From Terrimesophilobacter sp044464485 (GTDB taxonomy: Bacteria > Actinomycetota > Actinomycetes > Actinomycetales > Microbacteriaceae): DNA of 64,000 bases. Every line of letters begins with the position of its first letter. Positions within the stretch are counted from its first letter, which is position 1. The position numbers and the translations under genes are program-made. Location of the stretch: the NCBI GenBank assembly GCA_044464485.1, contig JBIQLG010000001.1, forward strand, positions 299,100-363,099, given 5' to 3'. Shown in pieces: positions 8,857 to 17,237 of this stretch. Below the pieces are notes generated by a model. It saw only the letters and a list, made by a program, of their open reading frames with translations, was not told where the DNA came from and searched no databases.

Positions 8857-10086
8857 GTGGCTCCTGGAACGCTCCCTCTGGCAGATCCGGCTCCCGACGA
8901 TGGGATGCTCCCCGGATCTGTGCTGGATGGCGCAACCGGCCGCGATTTCGGTGTCTACGTCCACGTCCCGTTCTGCCGGGTGAGGTGTGGCTACTGCGAT
9001 TTCAACACGTACACCTCCGAGGAATTGCGAGGTGTGAAGCGCTCCGATTACGCCGGACAGGCCATGGCCGAGATCGCTTTTGCGGCGCGCGTGCTGCGTG
9101 CATCCAAAGTGCCTGCCCGTCCGGTGTCCACGGTTTTCTTCGGTGGCGGGACTCCAACCCTGCTGCCGGCGTCCGATCTCACCGAAATGCTTTCCGCCAT
9201 TCGCGAAACCTGGGGTCTTGCTCCGGATGCCGAAATCACTGCAGAATCCAATCCGGACTCCGTCGATGCCGAGTATCTCCTGGCGCTCGCTGATGCGGGA
9301 TTCACCCGCGTGTCCTTCGGCATGCAATCTGCCGTGCCGCACGTTCTGGCAACACTCGAGCGCACACATGATCCCGATCGCATTCCCCAGGTCGTTTCTT
9401 TCGCGCGAGACGCCGGATTGAACGTGAGTCTCGATCTCATTTACAACACTCCGGGCGAGAGCCTCGACGACTGGAAGCGTTCCCTTGACCTGGCCATCGC
9501 TCAGTCTCCCGACCACCTGAGCGCGTACAGCCTCATCGTAGAAGAGGGAACAAAACTCGCCCGACAGATCCGACGCGGTGAGATCACTGCCCCCGACGAC
9601 GATCTCGCGGCCGAACAGTATGAGCTGGCGGACAAAGTGCTCAGCAGCGAAGGATTCGAGTGGTACGAGGTGAGCAACTGGGCGCGAGCGGAGCACCAGC
9701 GTTCGCGACACAATCTCGCATACTGGCAGGGGCAGGACTGGTGGGGTATCGGCCCTGGTGCGCACAGCCACGTTGGCGGCGTGAGATGGTGGAACGTGAA
9801 GCATCCGGCAGCGTACGCGCAGCGCATCATGTCCGGTGCCTCGCCCGGGGCGGGTCGGGAAACTCTCGATGACGAAACGCGGCGGCTCGAGAACGTCATG
9901 CTGCGCACCCGGATTCGAAGCGGCCTGTCCATGGCGGAACTCACGGGAGGCGCGCGCACGGCAGTAGCCGGTCTCATTGCGGACGGGCTGATTAACGCGG
10001 AAGCCGCCCTCCGTGGCGTGATAATTCTTACGCTCCGTGGGCGGCTTCTTGCGGACGCTGTAGTGCGCACGCTGCTGCCGGAATAG
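8857..10086 (+). CDS. hemW: HemW-like radical SAM heme chaperone
   Basis: Radical SAM protein of the coproporphyrinogen III oxidase-like family; HemW members bind heme and deliver it to respiratory proteins. The 409-residue protein has the 4Fe-4S motif C-X3-C-X2-C (CRVRCGYC) at about residues 47-54 directly after YVHVPF, the GGGTP motif, and the C-terminal HemW domain. The GTG start at 8857 lies ten bases after the upstream stop. In Actinobacteria this position between lepA and hrcA is standard. Annotation as oxygen-independent coproporphyrinogen oxidase would be the older name. Confidence 0.93.
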   Translation: MAPGTLPLADPAPDDGMLPGSVLDGATGRDFGVYVHVPFCRVRCGYCDFNTYTSEELRGVKRSDYAGQAMAEIAFAARVLRASKVPARPVSTVFFGGGTPTLLPASDLTEMLSAIRETWGLAPDAEITAESNPDSVDAEYLLALADAGFTRVSFGMQSAVPHVLATLERTHDPDRIPQVVSFARDAGLNVSLDLIYNTPGESLDDWKRSLDLAIAQSPDHLSAYSLIVEEGTKLARQIRRGEITAPDDDLAAEQYELADKVLSSEGFEWYEVSNWARAEHQRSRHNLAYWQGQDWWGIGPGAHSHVGGVRWWNVKHPAAYAQRIMSGASPGAGRETLDDETRRLENVMLRTRIRSGLSMAELTGGARTAVAGLIADGLINAEAALRGVIILTLRGRLLADAVVRTLLPE

Positions 10087-10136
10087 GCGACAGCTCTCCC
10101 ATCGAGACAGCCTGCGGCCACTCAGGGAGCGAACTG

Positions 10137-10511
10137 TTACTTGATGAACTTGATGGCGATCGGGTACACGTAGGTTTCACCCCTGTTGGCCGCGACTGCC
10201 GCAATGATCGAGAAGATGATGACGACGACGCTCACTGCCAGAAGGATGAAAATTCCAATGAGCACGATGGTCAATACCGCGCCGATGAGGCTTGCGATGA
10301 GCATTGTGAGTTGAAAGTTGAGGGCGGTACCCGAGTGTTGACGGATGAGAGGACCGCGATCCTTGAGCACGAGGTAGCCAATGAGCGCCGGGAGGAACCC
10401 GAAAAAGATCCCCCCGATGTGGATGAGGATCGCCCATAGCTTTTCGTCGGACGGGCTCAACGGCTGAACGACCTGGTACGGGTTGGGTGGCTGCGGCATG
10501 GATTCTGTCAT
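10137..10511 (-). CDS. DUF4870 domain membrane protein (copy 1)
   Basis: Small integral membrane protein of 124 residues: a Pro-rich N-terminus (MTESMPQPPNPYQVVQP), then LWAILIHIGGIFFGFLPALIGYLVLKDRG and further hydrophobic segments, ending YPIAIKFIK. This is the DUF4870 pattern (three membrane helices, cytoplasmic start). The ATG at 10511 is preferred to an upstream in-frame start because it begins the family-like sequence. It is a divergent paralogue of the adjacent upstream gene, in the same direction, implying an old tandem duplication. Function unknown. Confidence 0.8.
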   Translation of the reverse strand: MTESMPQPPNPYQVVQPLSPSDEKLWAILIHIGGIFFGFLPALIGYLVLKDRGPLIRQHSGTALNFQLTMLIASLIGAVLTIVLIGIFILLAVSVVVIIFSIIAAVAANRGETYVYPIAIKFIK

Positions 10512-10526
10512 AGCCCCATTAAAGCA

Positions 10527-10555
10527 GGAGAGCCGGACCAATGGCCCGACTCTCC
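10527..10555 (-). terminator. Possible terminator between the two DUF4870 genes
   Basis: GGAGAGCCGG (10527-10536) can pair with CCCGACTCTCC (10545-10555) with one mismatch; on the minus strand it is followed by TGCTTTAATG, a short T-run only. It lies downstream of the second DUF4870 gene and overlaps the upstream region of the first. Confidence 0.45.
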
Positions 10556-10571
10556 CGTGTGGTTTCTGAAA

Positions 10572-10985
10572 CTACTTGATGAAGCGGAAGTTCACCGGGT
10601 AGCGGTAGCTGCCGCCGCCGTTCACCTTAACTCCACCGAGGATGGAGAAGAGGACGTTGGCGAGGTAGATCAGCCATCCGATGAGGCCGAAAATCCACGT
10701 GAGGCTCCACAGCGCGGTGAAAATGAGAATCGCGGTGAGGATCGCGCCGATGATCGTCCATCCGATGTAGAAGATCAGGAAGGTGATTTGCCAGTTGAGC
10801 GCTTCCTTGCTCTCCTGCTTCGTGAGAGTTCCACGGTCCTTGAACACCAGGAAGATGATGAGCGAGGGGAGGATCCACAGGATGCCACCGAAGTGCGACC
10901 ACATGGCCCACTGCTTGTCCTCTGCTGCGGTAAGGGGAGCCGCCGGCTGCGGCGCTGCAGCTGCCGGGGGAGTTTGATCAGTCAT
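10572..10985 (-). CDS. DUF4870 domain membrane protein (copy 2)
   Basis: Integral membrane protein of 137 residues with an Ala/Pro-rich soluble start (about 20 residues), then MWSHFGGILWILPSLIIFLVFKDRG and hydrophobic helices, ending RYPVNFRFIK. It shares the WS/IHxGGI..P.LI..LV.KDRG core and the closing YP-FIK signature with its neighbour. It is transcribed away from hrcA; the 203-bp gap between them contains the CIRCE element, so heat-shock control of this gene too is conceivable but not shown. Confidence 0.82.
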   Translation of the reverse strand: MTDQTPPAAAAPQPAAPLTAAEDKQWAMWSHFGGILWILPSLIIFLVFKDRGTLTKQESKEALNWQITFLIFYIGWTIIGAILTAILIFTALWSLTWIFGLIGWLIYLANVLFSILGGVKVNGGGSYRYPVNFRFIK

Positions 10986-11137
10986 TGATTGTGCCTTTCA
11001 GGTGATCGAGTGCGTTCCCGCAAGGGTTCGAACCGGGCTGGCCTGGCGTGTCCCATCTTTGGTTCACGGCTCGGGCTCATCCATACGGTACTGCCCCTGA
11101 CCCATAGTTGCAACGCCTGTTGCTCGGTATGTCGCGG

Positions 11138-11143
11138 TACTAT
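11138..11143 (+). promoter_or_regulatory. Probable -10 box for hrcA-dnaJ
   Basis: TACTAT at 11138-11143 immediately precedes and touches the CIRCE element, so that a bound repressor would cover the transcription start. No clear -35 was found. Confidence 0.5.
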
Positions 11144-11169
11144 TGGCACTCCTGATAGTTGAGTGCCAG
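11143..11169 (+). promoter_or_regulatory. CIRCE operator (HrcA binding site)
   Basis: TTGGCACTC (11143-11151), a 9-bp spacer (11152-11160) and GAGTGCCAG (11161-11169) match the CIRCE consensus TTAGCACTC-N9-GAGTGCTAA with the actinobacterial GGC/GCC variant. It lies just upstream of hrcA, so the hrcA-dnaJ operon is probably autoregulated by HrcA in response to heat. Confidence 0.95.
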
Positions 11170-11188
11170 ATTTGGCGGAGGTGATGAA

Positions 11189-12211
11189 TTGGTTTCCGAG
11201 CGTGGTCTCGATGTCCTGCGCGTCATCGTTCAGGACTACGTTGCGTCCCGCGAACCGGTGGGGTCGAAATCCATTGTCGAACGCCACGCCTTCGGCGTTT
11301 CCGCCGCCACGATCCGACACGATATGGCGATGCTCGAAGAGGAAGAACTCATCGCGGCGCCGCACACGTCGTCCGGCAGGATTCCCACCGACAAGGGCTA
11401 TCGCGTCTTCGTCAATCACCTGGCCGACCTCCGCCCGCTCACGCCAGCGCAACGTCAGGCAATTGAGGCTTTCCTCGGGAGCGCGACGGATCTGGATGAA
11501 GTGCTGTTGCGCACGGTGCGACTGCTTTCGCAACTCACGCATCAGGTTGCGCTCGTGCAGTATCCCTCGCTCGGCCGGTCACATATCCGCCACATCGAGC
11601 TCGTTCCGTTGAGCTCGACGCGACTCTTGATTGTGCTCATCACCGACACCGGCCGGGTCGAACAACGACACGTCGATGTCACGGGCGACCTGGAACCGGA
11701 GTTTCTGGGAGAAGTGCGGGCAAAGCTCAATGCGCGACTCGGGGGACTCGGGCTCGCTCACGCCGCTGCGGCACTGGAAAACCTTGCCGACGACTTCCAT
11801 CCCACGCACTCGCCATTTATCATCCAGATTGCCGACAGCCTCCGAGAACAGGTCGCGGCGAATCGGGTTGACAAGCTCCTGATGGCGGGAGCGGCGAATC
11901 TCGCGACAACGCCGGAAGATTTTGGTGGCAGTATTGTTCCCGTCCTTGAGGCGATCGAGGAGCAAGTGACGCTCCTGAGGCTGTTCGCGGAAATGGAACC
12001 AGATCAGCGGGGTCTCGCAACCAGTATCGGAAGCGAAAACGCGCAGTTCGGTCTGGGGGAGACATCCGTGTTGGCGAGCGGCTATTCGTCTTCGCGTGGA
12101 GAGTTCGCGAGGCTTGGCGTACTCGGTCCCACGAGAATGGACTACCCAAATAACATGGCTGCGGTGCGAGCCGTCGCCCGATATCTCTCCCGCCTGCTCG
12201 GCGAGGAATAA
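11189..12211 (+). CDS. hrcA: Heat-inducible transcription repressor HrcA
   Basis: DNA-binding repressor of class I heat-shock genes that binds CIRCE and responds to chaperonin availability. A longer frame begins with a TTG at 11159 inside CIRCE; the better start is the TTG at 11189, preceded by GGAGGTGAT at 11177-11185 and giving the family N-terminus (M)VSERGLDVLRVIVQDYV. The 340-residue protein has the winged-helix DNA-binding part (VSAATIRHDMAMLEEEELI, about residues 41-59, then SSGRIPTDKGYR) and the C-terminal regulatory domain. dnaJ follows after 15 bases. Confidence 0.96.
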   Translation: MVSERGLDVLRVIVQDYVASREPVGSKSIVERHAFGVSAATIRHDMAMLEEEELIAAPHTSSGRIPTDKGYRVFVNHLADLRPLTPAQRQAIEAFLGSATDLDEVLLRTVRLLSQLTHQVALVQYPSLGRSHIRHIELVPLSSTRLLIVLITDTGRVEQRHVDVTGDLEPEFLGEVRAKLNARLGGLGLAHAAAALENLADDFHPTHSPFIIQIADSLREQVAANRVDKLLMAGAANLATTPEDFGGSIVPVLEAIEEQVTLLRLFAEMEPDQRGLATSIGSENAQFGLGETSVLASGYSSSRGEFARLGVLGPTRMDYPNNMAAVRAVARYLSRLLGEE

Positions 12212-12226
12212 TCCAAGGGAACCCGT

Positions 12227-13321
12227 GTGGCAGATCATTATGAAGTACTGGGCATCGCGCGAACCGCGACGCCGGAAGAAATAAAGAAGGCGTATCGTCG
12301 GCTTGCACGCGAGCTCCACCCGGACGTCAACCCCGGAGCGGATGCCCAGGAGAAATTCAAGCTCGTCACGCACGCCTACGATGTGCTGTCCGATCCGGCG
12401 CAGCGCCAACAGTACGACATGGGCGGTACCGGCGGGATCGGCGGAATGGGAGGTTTCGGTGACATTTTCGAAACCTTCTTCGGCGCGGCCCAGCAATCGG
12501 CGGGACCACGATCCCGAAGGGAGCGCGGTCAGGACGCGCTCCTGCGCATCGAGGTCGAGCTGGGTGATGCAATATTTGGCGTCAAACGCGATCTCGAGGT
12601 GGACACCGCGGTGATCTGCGGCACGTGCGAAGGCTCGTGCTGCGCGCAAGGAACTCAGCCTGTGCGCTGCGACATTTGTCAGGGGACGGGACAGATTCAG
12701 CGTTCCGTGCGCAGTCTTCTCGGCAACGTGATGACGTCAAGCCCGTGCGGCACGTGCCGCGGTTACGGCACGATCATTGCCAATCCGTGCCCCACCTGCG
12801 GCGGCCAGGGGCGGGTGCGCGCGCGCCGCAAGGTGAGCGTGGATATTCCTGCCGGAGTTGAGACCGGCATCCGCCTTCAACTTTCCGGCCAGGGCGAAGT
12901 CGGTCCTGCGGGCGGGGCGAACGGCGACCTTTATCTGGAGGTGAAGGTTCGGCACCACGACATCTTCAGTCGCAGCGGCGACGACCTTCTCGCAACTCTC
13001 GAAGTTCAGATGACGGATGCCATCCTCGGAGTGACGACGAAGATTGAGGCTCTGGATGGTCCCGTGACGGTCGAGGTCAAGCCGGGAACACAAAGCGCGG
13101 AGGTGATCACGGTCAAGGGCAGGGGGGTGACCCACTTGCGGGGCACCGGTCGCGGCGACTTGCGTTTCGGCGTGCAGGTGGTGACTCCGACAAAATTGGA
13201 TGCAAAGCAAACGGAACTCGTCAAGCAGTTCGCATCGATCCGCAAACCGGTCGCGCCGAAACTCGCCCATTTTCAGCAGGGCCTGTTCCAGAAGCTTCGC
13301 GACCGCTTCCTCAACGTGTGA
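12227..13321 (+). CDS. dnaJ: Chaperone protein DnaJ (type I)
   Basis: Hsp40 co-chaperone stimulating DnaK ATPase. The 364-residue protein contains the J domain with HPD (LARELHPDVNP, about residues 26-36), a Gly-rich linker (GGTGGIGGMGGFGD), the four zinc motifs CGTCEGSC, CDICQGTG, CGTCRGYG and CPTCGGQG (about 129-200), and the C-terminal substrate domains. The first zinc motif has Cys instead of the final Gly; all eight zinc-binding Cys are present. GTG start at 12227 follows AAGGGA. The hrcA-dnaJ pairing away from grpE-dnaK is the usual actinobacterial dnaJ2 arrangement. Confidence 0.96.
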   Translation: MADHYEVLGIARTATPEEIKKAYRRLARELHPDVNPGADAQEKFKLVTHAYDVLSDPAQRQQYDMGGTGGIGGMGGFGDIFETFFGAAQQSAGPRSRRERGQDALLRIEVELGDAIFGVKRDLEVDTAVICGTCEGSCCAQGTQPVRCDICQGTGQIQRSVRSLLGNVMTSSPCGTCRGYGTIIANPCPTCGGQGRVRARRKVSVDIPAGVETGIRLQLSGQGEVGPAGGANGDLYLEVKVRHHDIFSRSGDDLLATLEVQMTDAILGVTTKIEALDGPVTVEVKPGTQSAEVITVKGRGVTHLRGTGRGDLRFGVQVVTPTKLDAKQTELVKQFASIRKPVAPKLAHFQQGLFQKLRDRFLNV

Positions 13322-13333
13322 GGCGTATGTGCG

Positions 13334-14062
13334 ATGGCGCATCTCTACTTGAGCGATGACGTTGCAGGCGTGACCGCAGGCGACGTGGTCGAAGTGAGCG
13401 GCAGCGAAGCCCGGCACGCGATCACCGTCGGCAGACTCAAGGTGGGCGAGCACCTCAGGTTGGGCGACGGGCAGGGAACCATCGCGCGGGGCACTGTGAG
13501 TTCCGTTGACGGGGAGCAATTTGCCGTGACGGTCGAGAGCGTCAGCGTCGAAGTCGAACCGAGCCCCTCACTGTGGCTGGCACAGGCCCTCGCCAAAAAT
13601 GATCGGGATGAGCAGGCTATCCAGGCAGCCACGGAGTTGGGAATCGATGGCATCGTTCCGTGGGCCGCGGGCCGTTCGATTGTGAAATGGGAGGGTCCGA
13701 AGCGGCTCAGGCACGAGCAAAGGTGGGCGAACATTCTTCGCGAAGCCAGCAAACAGTCCCTGCGTCATCGCATCCCGACGCTGCATCCGCTCGCCACCAC
13801 GAGCGCTATTGCCAGACTCGGCGATTCGTTTCACCTTGTCGTGCTCGACCCGAACGGCACGTACCCACTCACGGCCCTCAAACCCGACGGTCGCGACCTG
13901 CTCCTCGTAGTCGGGCCGGAGGGCGGGATCGCTCAGACGGAACTCGCGGCGTTTGTGGCCGCCGGCGCATCCGTCGTGTCTATGGGCCCGGGAATCCTGC
14001 GCACCAGCACGGCGGGCCCGGCAGCGGTTGCCGTTCTCAACGGCATACTCCAGCGGTGGTAG
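13334..14062 (+). CDS. rsmE: 16S rRNA (uracil(1498)-N3)-methyltransferase RsmE
   Basis: SPOUT-class methyltransferase that modifies U1498 of 16S rRNA. The 242-residue protein has the N-terminal PUA-like part (VSGSEARHAITVGRLKVGEHLRLGDG split across residues 22-47) and the knotted C-terminal domain with LLLVVGPEGGIAQTEL and MGPGILRTSTAGPAAV, which form the AdoMet site. The gene sits 12 bases behind dnaJ, its usual actinobacterial neighbour. Confidence 0.95.
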   Translation: MAHLYLSDDVAGVTAGDVVEVSGSEARHAITVGRLKVGEHLRLGDGQGTIARGTVSSVDGEQFAVTVESVSVEVEPSPSLWLAQALAKNDRDEQAIQAATELGIDGIVPWAAGRSIVKWEGPKRLRHEQRWANILREASKQSLRHRIPTLHPLATTSAIARLGDSFHLVVLDPNGTYPLTALKPDGRDLLLVVGPEGGIAQTELAAFVAAGASVVSMGPGILRTSTAGPAAVAVLNGILQRW

Positions 14063-14085
14063 ACCCGGGGCGAGGTTACAACAGT

Positions 14086-14098
14086 TAAGATGGTGAGC
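14086..14098 (+). promoter_or_regulatory. Probable -10 box of a leaderless HIT-protein transcript
   Basis: TAAGAT at 14086-14091 is followed by seven bases and an ATG at 14099. This favours 14099 over the in-frame ATG at 14090, which lies within the -10 box. Confidence 0.5.
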
Positions 14099-14467
14099 AT
14101 GTCCAGCGAACGCGAGCCTTCCATATTCACGAAGATCGTCGCGCGTGAAATCCCCGCAGACATCGTATTCGAAAGCGACACGATTGTTGCGTTGCGGGAC
14201 ATTAATCCGCAAGCTCCCGTTCACCTGCTGGTTGTGCCAAAGACCGAAAAGTACCGCAACGTTTCCGAACTCGCGGCCGGTGACCCACCGCTTCTTGCAG
14301 AAATCGTGGCCACCGCGAAACAACTCGCCGAAGAATACTGCGGCGGCGAATTCCGACTCATTTTCAATGAAGGAGAAACTGCCGGTCAGACGGTATTCCA
14401 CGTGCACGCACACCTGCTCGGGGCGGAGCCGGGCGGCACGCTGGCGGAAGGAACCCTTGGCCAGTAG
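14099..14467 (+). CDS. HIT-family hydrolase (HINT-like)
   Basis: Nucleotide phosphoramidase/hydrolase of the histidine triad superfamily, cytosolic. The 122-residue protein has IFTKIVAREIPADIV at the start and the triad HVHAHLL (H-x-H-x-H) near residue 101, both typical of the HINT/PKCI branch. The start at 14099 is favoured by the promoter position; 14090 would add three residues. Its end overlaps the proposed phoH start by 11 bases. Confidence 0.93.
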   Translation: MSSEREPSIFTKIVAREIPADIVFESDTIVALRDINPQAPVHLLVVPKTEKYRNVSELAAGDPPLLAEIVATAKQLAEEYCGGEFRLIFNEGETAGQTVFHVHAHLLGAEPGGTLAEGTLGQ

Positions 14468-15491
14468 CGAGGTCCGCGGCGAGAGCGAGCAGGAAGCCCA
14501 CGAACGGTTCGAGGTGGATGGCATTGCGATGGTGCGGTTGCTGGGAACGCAGGACCGCTTGCTCGGCACTGTCGAAAAGCAGTTCCCCGGCGTACAGGTT
14601 CTCGTGCGTGGCAACGAGATTTCTCTGCGCGGCGACGAAGCAGAAGTTTCGGCCGCGCGCAGACTCATCGACGAACTGATCAGGATGGTGCGAAACGGAT
14701 ACGAGCTTGACCCGCCGGGCGTGGAGACTTCGGCGCGCATGCTGAGGGCTGATCCCGGTTCGAGCCCGGCAGAACTGTTGAGCCAGGCCATCCTTACGAC
14801 CCGCGGAAGGAGCATCCGCGCGAAAACACTCGGCCAGAAAAATTACGTCGACGCCATCGATCAGAACACGATCGTATTCGGCATCGGCCCCGCGGGAACG
14901 GGCAAGACGTATTTGGCCATGGCGAAGGCGGTTCAGGCCTTGCAACGTAAGGAAGTCAATCGCATCATTCTCACGAGACCTGCGGTTGAGGCTGGAGAGC
15001 GCCTGGGCTTTCTGCCGGGGACCCTCAACGACAAAATCGATCCTTATCTGAGACCGCTCTATGACGCGCTCAACGAAATGATGGATCCCGATGTCGTTCC
15101 CAAATTGCTCGCGACCGGAACCGTCGAAGTGGCACCGCTCGCCTACATGCGTGGTCGCACGCTCAACGATTCCTTCATCATTCTTGACGAGGCGCAGAAT
15201 ACGAGCCCCGAGCAAATGAAAATGTTCCTCACGCGGCTGGGTTTTGGTTCGAAGATGGTTGTGACGGGCGATGTGACCCAAATCGACCTGCCTGCGGGCG
15301 CAAGCGGCCTGCAACTGGTCACGACGGTGCTCGCCGATATCGACGACATCCATTTTGCGCGATTGACGAGCGAAGATGTCGTGCGGCACAGCCTCGTGGG
15401 CCGGATCGTCGATGCCTATACGGCGCACGACGCACGGCGACAGGTGAAGCGATTCAAGGCCGAGGAGAAACGCCGTGAGCATCGAAGTTAA
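14457..15491 (+). CDS. phoH: PhoH family ATPase (PhoH/YbeZ)
   Basis: P-loop ATPase of the PhoH family, linked to RNA metabolism and found beside YbeY. The open frame extends far upstream through the HIT gene, but PhoH-like sequence begins only near 14450; the TTG at 14457, preceded by GGAAGGA, is the best start, giving 344 residues. Walker A GPAGTGKT at about residues 145-152, Walker B FIILDEAQN and the family signature RPAVEAGERLGFLPGTL are clear. It overlaps ybeY by 17 bases. Confidence 0.94.
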   Translation: MASSEVRGESEQEAHERFEVDGIAMVRLLGTQDRLLGTVEKQFPGVQVLVRGNEISLRGDEAEVSAARRLIDELIRMVRNGYELDPPGVETSARMLRADPGSSPAELLSQAILTTRGRSIRAKTLGQKNYVDAIDQNTIVFGIGPAGTGKTYLAMAKAVQALQRKEVNRIILTRPAVEAGERLGFLPGTLNDKIDPYLRPLYDALNEMMDPDVVPKLLATGTVEVAPLAYMRGRTLNDSFIILDEAQNTSPEQMKMFLTRLGFGSKMVVTGDVTQIDLPAGASGLQLVTTVLADIDDIHFARLTSEDVVRHSLVGRIVDAYTAHDARRQVKRFKAEEKRREHRS

Positions 15492-15945
15492 CAATGAATC
15501 GGGCGTGGACGTTGACGAGTCCGCGCTCCAGAGAATGGTGATGTTCGGCCTCGACGCCCTTCACGTGCACCCCGACGCGGAGCTCGGTATTGTGCTCGTC
15601 GACGAAGCCGCAATGGAGCAACTTCACGTTCAGTGGATGGATGAGCCTGGACCGACGGATGTGCTCAGTTTCCCCATGGACGAGCTTCGGCCGGGCACAG
15701 ATGACGCAGTGACGCCGCCAGGACTCCTGGGCGATATTGTGCTGTGCCCTCAAGTGGCGGCTGCGCAGGCGACGGCGGCGAAACACAGCCTCACCGACGA
15801 ACTGTTGCTGCTCACGTGTCATGGACTCCTGCACCTTCTTGGATTTGACCACGCTGAACCGCAGGAAGAGAAGGAAATGTTTGGAATCCAGGGCGAGATT
15901 CTCGCGGGATTCGCGCAAGCAGAGCGAAAACGCGCGCGAAAATGA
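15475..15945 (+). CDS. ybeY: Endoribonuclease YbeY (16S rRNA maturation)
   Basis: Zinc-dependent endoribonuclease needed for 16S rRNA 3' maturation and ribosome quality control. The 156-residue protein has the metal motif H-x3-H-x5-H (CHGLLHLLGFDH) at about residues 120-131 and PTDVLSFPMDE upstream, both diagnostic. The GTG start overlaps phoH and the stop overlaps the next ATG (ATGA), forming one translational unit with phoH, the CBS protein and era. Confidence 0.97.
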   Translation: MSIEVNNESGVDVDESALQRMVMFGLDALHVHPDAELGIVLVDEAAMEQLHVQWMDEPGPTDVLSFPMDELRPGTDDAVTPPGLLGDIVLCPQVAAAQATAAKHSLTDELLLLTCHGLLHLLGFDHAEPQEEKEMFGIQGEILAGFAQAERKRARK

Positions 15946-17237
15946 TCCCACTCTTCGTGAGCGTCGCCGTGGTCCTCGTCGTTCTCGGCGGCCTGCTCGC
16001 TGCCGCAGACTCGGCACTGGCGTCGCTGACACGAGCGGATTTGAATGAACTGGCGCTGACGTCGCGGTCACGCGCATCGCTTCTTGCCATTGCGGGCGAT
16101 GTCGGAGCGCACGTGAATGCCGTCAACTTCATGCGCGTTGTCGCCGAGACCACCGCAGCGGTTCTGGTCACCCTGTCACTCGCATCCGCGTTTGAAGAGT
16201 GGTGGTGGACGCTGCTGTCGGCCGCCTTCATCATGACCCTGGTTTCTTTCGTGTTGGTGGGTTCAAGCCCTCGAGCGATCGGGCGGATGCACGCGCGCAC
16301 GGTGATGCGCTGGAGTGCCGGTCTCGTGCACGCGTTTCGAGTCTTCCTCGGGCCGATTGCGGCGGCACTGGTGAAGATCGGTGATCGCGTCACCCCGGGC
16401 CGCGATCGCACCATGTCGTTTTCTTCGGAAGAGCAGTTGCTCAGCATGGTCGACGAGGCGACGGCGCAAGAGGTGCTCGAAGAAGACGACCGTGAGCTCA
16501 TCCACTCGATTTTCGAATTCAATGACACGGTGGTGCGTGAAGTCATGATCCCGAGAACAGACATGGTCGTCATCGACGGTGACGCGAGCATTCCGGCGGC
16601 GATGACAATGTTCCTCGAGAAGGGAGTGTCGCGAATTCCGGTCATCGGCGAGGATATCGATGAGGTTCTGGGAATTCTCTATCTGCGCGACGTCGCGAGA
16701 CTCACATTCGAAAATCCTCAGGGTGCCCACAACGGTACGGTGGTTGAGGCCGCTCGGCCAGCCGTGTTCGTACCGGAATCCAAGAAGGTCGACGAGCTGC
16801 TCAGGCTCATGCAGGTTGAGTCAAACCACTTGGCGATGGTCGTAGACGAATATGGCGGGATTGCCGGACTTGTCAGTCTTGAGGACATCATTGAGGAACT
16901 GGTCGGTGATATTTCTGATGAATACGACCGCGAGATTGTGGCTGTCGTTGATCTGGGAGAGGGTCGGTTCAGGGTCAGTGCCCGACTTCCGATCGATGAG
17001 CTTGGCGAACTGTTCGGAATGGAGCTCGAGGATGATGATGTCGACACCGCCGGTGGATTGTTGACGAAAACGCTTGGCCGCCTTCCCACCACGGGTGCGA
17101 TGGGTCGCACGTCAGGTCTCCTGCTGACGGCGGAGCGCACGGAGGGCAGGAGCAAGAAGCTTCGCACGCTGATCGTCGAACGCGATCCGCATAGCCGGGA
17201 GGAGTCGGAAGAGGAAAACGAGGAGGGATCCTCATGA
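15942..17237 (+). CDS. Hemolysin/CorC-family CBS-domain membrane protein
   Basis: Integral membrane protein of 431 residues: an N-terminal DUF21/CNNM-like transmembrane domain (hydrophobic segments at about residues 1-25, 58-80 and 86-106), a cytosolic CBS pair (VMIPRTDMVVIDGD to LLRLMQVESNHLAMVVDEYGG) and a C-terminal CorC/HlyC domain. Family members are implicated in magnesium or cobalt transport; the hemolysin name is historical. Four-base overlaps on both sides tie it to ybeY and era. Confidence 0.92.
   Translation: MIPLFVSVAVVLVVLGGLLAAADSALASLTRADLNELALTSRSRASLLAIAGDVGAHVNAVNFMRVVAETTAAVLVTLSLASAFEEWWWTLLSAAFIMTLVSFVLVGSSPRAIGRMHARTVMRWSAGLVHAFRVFLGPIAAALVKIGDRVTPGRDRTMSFSSEEQLLSMVDEATAQEVLEEDDRELIHSIFEFNDTVVREVMIPRTDMVVIDGDASIPAAMTMFLEKGVSRIPVIGEDIDEVLGILYLRDVARLTFENPQGAHNGTVVEAARPAVFVPESKKVDELLRLMQVESNHLAMVVDEYGGIAGLVSLEDIIEELVGDISDEYDREIVAVVDLGEGRFRVSARLPIDELGELFGMELEDDDVDTAGGLLTKTLGRLPTTGAMGRTSGLLLTAERTEGRSKKLRTLIVERDPHSREESEEENEEGSS

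Noticed and set aside
11159..11188. TTG start of hrcA inside CIRCE
   Set aside because: Lies in the operator with no ribosome binding site; TTG 11189 has GGAGGTGAT and family N-terminus.
14145..14456. N-terminal extension of PhoH over the HIT gene
   Set aside because: Out-of-frame reading of HIT; PhoH similarity starts near 14457.
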